Positions 18,845-26,530 of a DNA stretch of 64,000 nt are shown here, one piece after another. The stretch is from Longimicrobiales bacterium (GTDB lineage: Bacteria; Gemmatimonadota; Gemmatimonadetes; Longimicrobiales; Gaopeijiaceae), in contig JANQNV010000316.1 of the NCBI GenBank assembly GCA_028279425.1, forward strand, positions 1 through 64,000, read 5' to 3'. Numbering within the stretch: the stretch's first letter is position 1; each line of letters starts with the position of its first letter. A program made the translations under genes and the position numbers. Below the pieces are notes generated by a model. The model searched no databases. It saw only the letters and a list, made by a program, of their open reading frames with translations, and was not told the DNA's origin.

Positions 18845-20106
18845 GGACTCTCCTGACTCGAGGCGCCGACCGGGGCATCGATCGGCCAGCGCAACTCGAA
18901 CTCGGCCCCGCCCTCGGGTCGGTTGCGGGCGGTGGCGGTCCCGCCGTGGATTTCCGCCGCGCGTCGCACCATCGCGAGACCGAGGCCCGAGCCCTTGTGA
19001 CGCGTGGTCACGTCGGGCAGCCAGATCTCGTCGAGCAGATGTTCGGGAACGCCGGGACCGTCGTCTCGAACCACGAGGCGCACGACGCCCGGGCCCGGCC
19101 CGAGAGCGAGCTCCACCTCGACCTCGCTCGACCTCCCGGTGTCGGGGAGGTCGGGCGCCCCCTCCGAAACGGCTTCCACGGCGTTCACCACGAGGTTCCG
19201 CAAGGCCTGGGCAATCACGTCATGGTGCCCGTTGGCGAGGGGGATCGCCGTGTCGGCGCGAAGACGCACGCGTACCTCGGGGGAATCGTGTACGTCGACG
19301 ACGGCGCGGCACAATTCGACCAGGTCGATGTCGGCGGGCGGCCCCTCCGGAGGGCGGCCGAACCGCGCGAACGAGCGCGCCATGTTGTCGAGCCGGTGTA
19401 CCTCCTCCAGCAGAATCTCCGCAGCCTCGCGCACCTTGGGGTCGTCGTTTCTGGCGAGGGTCGAGGCACTCATGCGCATCGGTGTCAGCGGGTTCTTGAT
19501 CTCGTGCGCGACCCGGCGCGCCATCTCGGTCCAGGCGCGGAGCCGGGCGCTCTCGACCTGTTCCTTGCGGGCGGTGTCGAGGCGTGCCGCGCCCGTACGC
19601 AAGGCGCGGCGAAGAACGCGGTACTCGCGCACCCCCGTGCCTGGACCGCGGTCGGGAGGGAGCGGTTCACCGGCGCCGATGCGCTCCGTCCAATCGACGA
19701 GTTCCTGGATCGGCGCCGAGAAGTTTCGCGCGAGCAGCCGTGCGACCCAGGCGGCGATCCCGCTCAAGACCAGGGTGACGGCCACCGCGATCCACGGAAG
19801 GAGGCGGACGGCCCGATCGGCCACCAGCGCGTACAGACGCGATTGCCGAACGCTGGCCGAGAGGGCCTCGGTGTGCGATTCCGCGGCGCGCGCGACCACG
19901 CTGTCGGCGGGTGCTGCGGAGCGGGCGGCCTCCACGAGTTCGCGGCCTGAAGCCGCCACCGCGTCCCACGGCCCGAGGGTGCCCGTCGTCGACCCCACCT
20001 GACGCACCGCGAGCGCCCCACCGATGAGAGCCAGTGCCGTCGGAACGACGGCCACGGCGAGAAGTGCGGCGAAGACGCGACTGCGAAAGCTGGTGATACG
20101 GACCAT
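18832..20106 (-). CDS. Sensor histidine kinase (NtrY-like)
   Basis: Two TM segments, AWTEMARRVAHEIKNPLTPMRMSASTL H-box, VRDDGPGVPEHLLDEIWLPDVTTRHKGSGLGLAMVRR. Confidence 0.92.
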   Translation of the reverse strand: MVRITSFRSRVFAALLAVAVVPTALALIGGALAVRQVGSTTGTLGPWDAVAASGRELVEAARSAAPADSVVARAAESHTEALSASVRQSRLYALVADRAVRLLPWIAVAVTLVLSGIAAWVARLLARNFSAPIQELVDWTERIGAGEPLPPDRGPGTGVREYRVLRRALRTGAARLDTARKEQVESARLRAWTEMARRVAHEIKNPLTPMRMSASTLARNDDPKVREAAEILLEEVHRLDNMARSFARFGRPPEGPPADIDLVELCRAVVDVHDSPEVRVRLRADTAIPLANGHHDVIAQALRNLVVNAVEAVSEGAPDLPDTGRSSEVEVELALGPGPGVVRLVVRDDGPGVPEHLLDEIWLPDVTTRHKGSGLGLAMVRRAAEIHGGTATARNRPEGGAEFELRWPIDAPVGASSQESPWTS

Positions 20107-20238
20107 CTTGCGATCCTTGCGCGTCGACCCGAACCCGGAGAACTCTGGAAAGAGGGCCCGTGTAGGAACAAGAGGTGGATCCGACGGGCCATCGAAGGTT
20201 GACGCGGTTGCGATTGTGCGGCAAGAAAGGAGTTCACG

Positions 20239-20955
20239 ATGATCCTCCCGACGATTCGTGCCTCGATCTCACGAGACGATGCCCTGCATCTCGTCGAGCT
20301 TCTCGGGCGCAACGACGCGGAGCTCCGTGACGCGGCCCGCCAGCGGCTGGAGGACCATGGAGTGGACGCCCTTCTCGACGACCCCCGAGTGCGGAACGCG
20401 CTCCTCACGGACCCGGATGTGCGCGTCCCACCCGGCGTCGTGTTCTTCGTGCTGGTGCGGCAGGCCTTGATCGAGAGTGGGGTCGACGATGCCCCGACCG
20501 CCGACTTCGTGGCGTCGCTCGTGCTCGCCTTCGGGCGGGCCCGCGCCGCCTATCGCCCCAGCGACGACGACACGACCGAGTACTTCTACCTGGTCGATCT
20601 GCTCGCGGAGCTTCGTTCGGCCGATACCCGGCGGGCGTTCTTGCTGCGATCCCATCTGGGCAACTACTCGCTCTGGCTCGCCGGGCTGTTTCCCGACTAC
20701 CTCGAGCGCCGGCACCGGCGGCGCGGCGCGCCGTCGATGGGCTACTTCGACCGTCTCGGTTCGTCGGGCTATGCCGTCGCCGCCCAGAGTCGTGAGGCGG
20801 AGGTTCTGGGAGTGCGCGACGTGTTCGATCGCGTCGGTCGGGACTTCGTGAAGGTGCGCTTCGCCCTCAATCATGTATCGGAGCGCGTGATGTGGCCGTC
20901 CGGCGGGGATCCCGTGAGTCGGCTGATTCGAGGGGTGGAGCGGGACAGCCGATGA
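20239..20955 (+). CDS. Hypothetical protein
   Basis: 238-aa ORF with RBS (AAGGAG) 8 nt before ATG; no recognisable domain. Confidence 0.65.
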   Translation: MILPTIRASISRDDALHLVELLGRNDAELRDAARQRLEDHGVDALLDDPRVRNALLTDPDVRVPPGVVFFVLVRQALIESGVDDAPTADFVASLVLAFGRARAAYRPSDDDTTEYFYLVDLLAELRSADTRRAFLLRSHLGNYSLWLAGLFPDYLERRHRRRGAPSMGYFDRLGSSGYAVAAQSREAEVLGVRDVFDRVGRDFVKVRFALNHVSERVMWPSGGDPVSRLIRGVERDSR

Positions 20956-21248
20956 AGCGGAACGACGGGGTCGAGGTGTGTCCCCACTGCTGGATGGTCA
21001 ATCCAGGTCCGTTCCGACTGTGCTCCCGCTGCGGCGCCGCGATGGACACGCTGCTTCAAGAGTCTGGAGGGTTGCGTCGGTCGGCGCCCATCCAGAGTCC
21101 GGTCCCGGTCGATGGATCACGGATTCGGCCTCTGGGCCGGGTCGTGCTGGGCGCCTTCGTGGTGATTCTCGCCCTCGGCTACTTCGTCCAGCTTCTTCCC
21201 CCAACGAACGGATTCGAGGGGAGGGCCGCCGAGGCCGCGTTCCCCTGA
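20952..21248 (+). CDS. Small zinc-ribbon membrane protein
   Basis: CPHCWMVNPGPFRLCSRCG plus one C-terminal TM; ATGA overlap with upstream ORF. Confidence 0.65.
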   Translation: MKRNDGVEVCPHCWMVNPGPFRLCSRCGAAMDTLLQESGGLRRSAPIQSPVPVDGSRIRPLGRVVLGAFVVILALGYFVQLLPPTNGFEGRAAEAAFP

Positions 21249-23045
21249 TTCACCCGGGGCTCGTTCGGCTCGGTCGCTGACGGGCGAAGGATGCCCACAC
21301 CGCGTGCAGAACTTCCACCCGGGCCGCATCCGGGTCCCGCATCCGCACCAGACGCCCTGCGCGCCACCGCACCATGGGCATACGCGAGCCCCGGACGGCA
21401 CCACCCGACGGCAGCTGGCGCAGGGAGAGCCCGCCGACGGATCACCTCGGAGCACTCGTGCCGCCTCGAACTCCAGGGTACGCCCCTCTGCCACCGCTCG
21501 TCGGGCGTCGTCGGCGAGGCTCGTCATGCCCGCTTCTCGCGCGAGACGCCGCAGCGTCATCGCGCTGGCGCCGCTCGTCACCGCCTCGCGCAGTCGGTCG
21601 TCCATGGCCAGAACCTGGAAGATCCCGGTTCGACCCGAGAAGCCCTCCTGGCATTCGGCACATCCTCCGCCCGCGCAGCGACGGCAGACCACGCGCACCA
21701 GTCGCTGCGCGATCACTCCGGTGAGGCCGGCGGCCACCAGGTAGGCCGGCACGCCCATATGAAGCAGGCGAGCCACCGCGCCGGGGGCGTCGGTCGTGTG
21801 GAGGGTCGACAACACGAGGTGGCCGGTGACGGCGGCGCTCATGGCGATCTCTGCCGTCTCGCGGTCACGGATCTCACCGACCATGATCACATCGGGGTCC
21901 TGCCGCAGACTGGCTCGCAGCGCTGCCGCGAAGGTGAGCCCCGCGCGCGATGCGACCTGCACGTGCACGACCCCCGGAATGCGGTACTCGACCGGGTCTT
22001 CGAGCGCGACGACGTTGAGGCGCCCTCGGTCCAGGGCGCCGAGAATCGCCTTCAGGGTGCTGCTCTTGCCCGAGCCGGTCGGCCCGGTGGCGAGGACGAC
22101 CCCCTGATGGGCCCCGATGATGCGCTCGAGACGGCCGCGCTGCCGGGGCGAGAGACCCAGAGCGGGTAGGCCGCCGGGCACCCGGGCGGGGTCGAGGACC
22201 CGCACCACCGCCTTTTCGCTCCGGCCCACCGGCAGGGTGGAGACCCTCAGCGAGAGGGTGACGGTGTCTCGGTCGATCGAGAGGCCGCCGTCCTGGGGGC
22301 GTCGGCGGACCGAAATGTCCATGCCCGCCATGATCTTGAGCCGTGACAGCACCGCGTTGCGAACCCCCGCTGGGAGCTCGTGGGTGTGACGCAGGATCCC
22401 GTCGATACGGTGCCTCACGACCAGTCGGTCGCCGTCGGGCTCGAGATGGATGTCGGAGGCACGCTGGTCCAGCGCCGTGGCGATCATCTCGTCGACCAGG
22501 CGGACCACCGGAGCCGCCGAGGCCGCCTCTTCGAGTGCGTCGGGGTCGTCGTGACCCTCGTCGGGTGTCAGGTCGGCGACCAGGTGGTCGAGTTCCCGGC
22601 CGTATGCGGCGTCGAGCGCCTGGCCGAGGGTCGATGGGGAGACCACGACGGCCTCGACACGGCGACCCGTGCGAAACCCCACGTCGCGAAGGGTCTCGAG
22701 GTCGAGAGGGTCCGCCGTCGCCACCCGGAGGCGGCGTGGACCAGCCGCCAACGGCACCACACACGATGCCCGCGCACGCTCGCGATCGAGGAGCCCTGCC
22801 GCGGCGGGGTGTGGGTCGAGCGGTGGCTCGCCGTATCTCAACCCGAGCTGTCGAGCGAGCAGCCGCGCCACGGTTTCGGCGTCGACCCATCCCTTGCGGA
22901 CGAGGAGTTCGCCCAGGCGGAGTCCACTCCCGGCCTGGAGCTGAAGGGCCTCTTCGACTTGAGCCTGGGTCACGCGGCCGGTGTCGACGAGCAGGTGACC
23001 GAGGATCTTGGGCGGGGCGGCGGTCGTGGGATTCGGCACGCCCAC
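21117..23045 (-). CDS. GspE/PulE-family (type II secretion/type IV pilus) ATPase with C-terminal zinc ribbons
   Basis: MshEN-like N-terminus, GPTGSGKSSTL Walker A, GEIRDRETAEIAMSAAVTGHLVLSTLHT; tail CASCRR..CPWCGG..CGCG..CTRCG. Confidence 0.88.
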   Translation of the reverse strand: MGVPNPTTAAPPKILGHLLVDTGRVTQAQVEEALQLQAGSGLRLGELLVRKGWVDAETVARLLARQLGLRYGEPPLDPHPAAAGLLDRERARASCVVPLAAGPRRLRVATADPLDLETLRDVGFRTGRRVEAVVVSPSTLGQALDAAYGRELDHLVADLTPDEGHDDPDALEEAASAAPVVRLVDEMIATALDQRASDIHLEPDGDRLVVRHRIDGILRHTHELPAGVRNAVLSRLKIMAGMDISVRRRPQDGGLSIDRDTVTLSLRVSTLPVGRSEKAVVRVLDPARVPGGLPALGLSPRQRGRLERIIGAHQGVVLATGPTGSGKSSTLKAILGALDRGRLNVVALEDPVEYRIPGVVHVQVASRAGLTFAAALRASLRQDPDVIMVGEIRDRETAEIAMSAAVTGHLVLSTLHTTDAPGAVARLLHMGVPAYLVAAGLTGVIAQRLVRVVCRRCAGGGCAECQEGFSGRTGIFQVLAMDDRLREAVTSGASAMTLRRLAREAGMTSLADDARRAVAEGRTLEFEAARVLRGDPSAGSPCASCRRVVPSGARVCPWCGGAQGVWCGCGTRMRPGWKFCTRCGHPSPVSDRAERAPGESGERGLGGPPLESVRWGKKLDEVAEGENHHEGAQHDPAQRPNP

Positions 23046-23113
23046 ACGTTGCCGCCGGGGCCCGGGCGGTAGGATGGCCTGGCGCGGCGGTCCCTACGGC
23101 CACGTCGTCGACA

Positions 23114-24046
23114 CTAGTCGTCGCCCCGCGCTCCGTCACTCGCGCCCACCTGATCCAGGACGGCCGAGGCGACGTCGCTGAGGCTCGCGAGGGCGGCGGC
23201 GAGGTCCGCAGCGCCGGGCCCGACGGCGAGACCGAGCGCCGGATTCCGGGTGTGTCCGACCCCGACCTCCTCGACGTTGCCGTGGTCGCTGACCACGAGG
23301 AGGGCGCGGTCGTCGGCCAGCCCCTGAAGGATCCCGTCCAGAAACCCGTCTACGCGCTCGAGCGATGCAACCGCCCCCGCCATCCCGCCTCGATGTCCGG
23401 CCGTATCGGTGCTGTAGTGCGCGAAAAAGGTGAGGTCGTGCGCGTTGGCGATCGCGGCCAGGTTCACACCCGCCTGGGCGGGTGCGATCGCGGGTGCGGC
23501 GTGGTCGCCGATCCAACGTCGCCAACCGTCGTTGACGATTTCGCTGGCCACGGCGCGCCCCTGGGCCAGGTCGTTGTGATCGCGTGTGAGCAGCCCTGCG
23601 GCCTTGGCGGCGAGGGGAGGGCCCGCGACTCGCCGGCGGTGACGCGCGCCCGGCCAGTCGCTCGGATACGCGTTGGCGAAGGCGGCGGTTCGGCCGCCCT
23701 CGAGGGCCCGGCCGAGGAAGTTGTCGCGCTCCACGAGAGGGCGCAGGCGGACCGGCACCCACGGGCCGAAGTGGCTCCCGTGCAGCTCGGCCGCGTTCGT
23801 CCCGGTCAGCAGCGTGGCCTGGCCAGTCCCGCTCTGGGGCAGCCCGTCGATGCCGAGGGTGGCGTCGAGGGGAAAGGCGTGCACATGTGCGTCGACGCGG
23901 GCGACGATGGGCTCGGCGAGGCTCGGCATCGAATCGCCGAGCAGTCGCCGAAGCGTCGGGAGTCGGGCCCGGAAGAACGGATTGACCCCGGGGTCGGAGC
24001 GTCCGATCCCGACCCCGTCCAGAAAGACGACCAGAAGTGGGGTCAG
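23114..24046 (-). CDS. Phosphopentomutase/phosphoglycerate mutase-like metalloenzyme
   Basis: Reading upstream of the listed ATG (23929): LLVVFLDGVGIGRSDPGVNPFF..., then QSGTGQATLLTG and VSDHGNVEEVGVGHTRNPALG; apparent CTG start. Confidence 0.7.
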   Translation of the reverse strand: MTPLLVVFLDGVGIGRSDPGVNPFFRARLPTLRRLLGDSMPSLAEPIVARVDAHVHAFPLDATLGIDGLPQSGTGQATLLTGTNAAELHGSHFGPWVPVRLRPLVERDNFLGRALEGGRTAAFANAYPSDWPGARHRRRVAGPPLAAKAAGLLTRDHNDLAQGRAVASEIVNDGWRRWIGDHAAPAIAPAQAGVNLAAIANAHDLTFFAHYSTDTAGHRGGMAGAVASLERVDGFLDGILQGLADDRALLVVSDHGNVEEVGVGHTRNPALGLAVGPGAADLAAALASLSDVASAVLDQVGASDGARGDD

Positions 24047-24603
24047 GGTCCGGCGGGCCGGATGTCGACGGTGACCTGCACCTCGATGTGGCCCATGTCG
24101 GCCCGGTCGCGCATCGCGTCACGCACGCGAGGCTCCACCTTCTTCCACGCCTCCATCACCCCGTCGCGCAGGCGAGCCCGCAGAACCCGGAGGGCGTTGA
24201 CGTCGGCACGCGTCGTCTTGGTCTCCTTGCGCGCCTCCAGAAGATCGTTCTCGACGATCTCGAAGGGTGTCATCCCGAAATCGTCGGCTCGATCGTGATC
24301 CAGGTAGCGGATCGCGAGGCTGACGTCTCCGCGGGCGTGGTGACTGGACACGTCGCCGACGGCCTGGAAGCGCTGGGCGAGCGGGCCGAGGGCCGCCGAC
24401 TGCGCGCAGGTCACGTAGCCCCGTTCCACGGCCTTGAAGATGCGCTTGATACGCTCGGGCGTGGTGGCATCGACGTCGGGCACTTCGGTGTCGAGCTCGC
24501 GACCGTTGGCCTGACGCTCCGAGCCGCGCATTCCGCTTTCGTCCCGGCTACGTGCCCGGTCGATACTGTCGAGAATTCGGTCGGGATTGGTGCGGAACGA
24601 CAT
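24043..24603 (-). CDS. Hypothetical protein, translationally coupled to the metalloenzyme
   Basis: 186-aa ORF overlapping the next gene by 4 nt. Confidence 0.6.
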   Translation of the reverse strand: MSFRTNPDRILDSIDRARSRDESGMRGSERQANGRELDTEVPDVDATTPERIKRIFKAVERGYVTCAQSAALGPLAQRFQAVGDVSSHHARGDVSLAIRYLDHDRADDFGMTPFEIVENDLLEARKETKTTRADVNALRVLRARLRDGVMEAWKKVEPRVRDAMRDRADMGHIEVQVTVDIRPAGP

Positions 24604-24796
24604 GCGGGGACCTCATACGGCGGGTTGAATCAAGGACCCTGACGATAACCTCGGTCCGCGCCGCCGGCCAAGCCCGAATGCGAGCTGGAAGATTCCGCTG
24701 GTCGCCCCCGTAGACGATACTGTACGGCCTGGGGCGACCCGTGGTCTCGCCCTGCTTTCGACGATCCCGACACCGAACAACGTGGAGTCTGATTTC

Positions 24797-25651
24797 ATGC
24801 GTTCCAGAGCCCTCCTTCCGACGTTGCTGGTCGCCCTCCCCCTGGCGGGATGTGCCGGCGGTACCGCCGCCCCCGGCCAGATGTCGGGGCCCCCTGCCCT
24901 CGCGTATGCGCCCCCTCCTGCGGGAACGGCGACCTACGTACAGGGCGATACGGTCCAGATGGAGATGGACATGGGTGGCCAGATGATGGATGTCACCGTG
25001 GCCATGTCTTCGTTGCTCGACCTCGCGTACGCGGGCACGGGCGACGCCATCGAAGTGACGGCCACCTATCGCGACTTCGAGATTACGGCGAGCAATCCCA
25101 TGGCGGGGACGCAGAGCGGCGACGAGAGTGAGATCGACGGGCCGATCGTCTTCACGATCGATCGCCGAGGCGAAGGCACTTTGGTCTCGGCTCCGACCAT
25201 CGACGGAGTCTCGGCCCAGGCCGTGAGCCCGGCTTCGATGGCGGCGGGCTTCTTCCCCCGGCTCCCTGGCCGTGCCGTGAGTGCGGGCGAAATGTGGACC
25301 GATACCGTCAACATCAGCACCGACGAGGAGACGGGCACGAACGAGGGGACCACGATCTACGAGTTCACCGCGGTGGGCGACACGGTCGTGAATGGCGCCA
25401 CCCTGCTGAAGGTCACGTTCAACAGCACGGACGAGCGCATGACCGAAATGTCGCAGATGGGTGCCGAAATCACACAGGACGTGTCGGGCGAGGGTGAGGG
25501 ATTCTACCTCTGGGACGCCGGGCGCAGCCTCGTGGTCGAGCAATACATGGAAGCCCGGCTCCGCGGCACGATGGAAGTGTCGATGGCCCCGGTACCCTTC
25601 GGGCTCGACATGGTGGTCGTACAACACCTGAGGCTCGACGAAGGAAGCTGA
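24797..25651 (+). CDS. Lipoprotein of unknown function
   Basis: MRSRALLPTLLVALPLAGCAGG lipobox. Confidence 0.7.
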   Translation: MRSRALLPTLLVALPLAGCAGGTAAPGQMSGPPALAYAPPPAGTATYVQGDTVQMEMDMGGQMMDVTVAMSSLLDLAYAGTGDAIEVTATYRDFEITASNPMAGTQSGDESEIDGPIVFTIDRRGEGTLVSAPTIDGVSAQAVSPASMAAGFFPRLPGRAVSAGEMWTDTVNISTDEETGTNEGTTIYEFTAVGDTVVNGATLLKVTFNSTDERMTEMSQMGAEITQDVSGEGEGFYLWDAGRSLVVEQYMEARLRGTMEVSMAPVPFGLDMVVVQHLRLDEGS

Positions 25652-25676
25652 GCCTACGGTAAGGGGCGGGCCGCCG

Positions 25677-26363
25677 ATGGAGGCCGACGCTTCGGACGGC
25701 ACCTCTACGAGGCCCGCCCCCCTACCTGTGCGGTTCGCACAGGTCTTCATCTCGCCGATTCGGCTCTTCGACGGTCTGGGGGAGCGTCCCGTCTGGGGTG
25801 CGGCTCTCGTGTTGGGCGGTGTTCTGGTCGTCGCCGGCATCTTCGCGATTCCCACCGACGTGTGGAACGAGTTCGTCCGGGCGCAACTCCTCGAGACGGG
25901 TCAGCCCATCCCCGAGGGGGTTCAGCTCGGGGGCCGTCTCTTTCGCTGGTTCGGGGTGGTCGGGGGAGTCGTCTTCTGGTTCATCTGGGCCTTCCTTCTG
26001 TCGGGCGTCGTCACCTTCGCCTTCGCCTTCGTGCTCGGTGATGAGGTTCACTACCGTCAGGTGCTCTCCGCGGCGGCCCACTGCCTTCTGATTCCCGCCT
26101 TGGGTGGCCTGCTGGTTCTCCCTCTGCGGGTGATGCAGCGGGACCCGCAGTTGGTGCTCAGCGTGGGCACCTTCCTTCCCTTCCTCGAGGGCTATCCGGC
26201 GGCCCTCCTCCAAAGCCTGGATCTATTCTCTCTTTGGGCGTTCGGGCTGCTCGGCGTGGCCGTCACGCGCTTCGATCGACGGCGTTCCCCCGCCGTCGCA
26301 GTCACCATCGTAGTGGGCGTCTTCGTCGGATTGATGGCGGTCACGGCTGCTTTTCAGCGCTGA
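25677..26363 (+). CDS. Yip1-like multi-TM membrane protein
   Basis: FAQVFISPIRLFDGL... and several TM segments. Confidence 0.65.
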   Translation: MEADASDGTSTRPAPLPVRFAQVFISPIRLFDGLGERPVWGAALVLGGVLVVAGIFAIPTDVWNEFVRAQLLETGQPIPEGVQLGGRLFRWFGVVGGVVFWFIWAFLLSGVVTFAFAFVLGDEVHYRQVLSAAAHCLLIPALGGLLVLPLRVMQRDPQLVLSVGTFLPFLEGYPAALLQSLDLFSLWAFGLLGVAVTRFDRRRSPAVAVTIVVGVFVGLMAVTAAFQR

Positions 26364-26452
26364 GCCGATCGCGGCTTCTTCGCCGTCCTCCGCCCGATCC
26401 CTTCGAACTCGCTCGCCGTCGGCCGACTCTCCATCGATAAACGTTTTGCGCA

Positions 26453-26471
26453 CCCAAGGTGTCTCCTTGGG
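26453..26471 (+). promoter_or_regulatory. Leader hairpin CCCAAGG-TGTCT-CCTTGGG upstream of the DUF5916 gene
   Basis: Perfect 7-bp stem, 5-nt loop, 59 nt before the start codon. Confidence 0.4.
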
Positions 26472-26530
26472 AGCTTGCCCGGATCGGGGCCGCACGCAGC
26501 GCCTCACATACCCGAAGACGCTCCTGTCTC

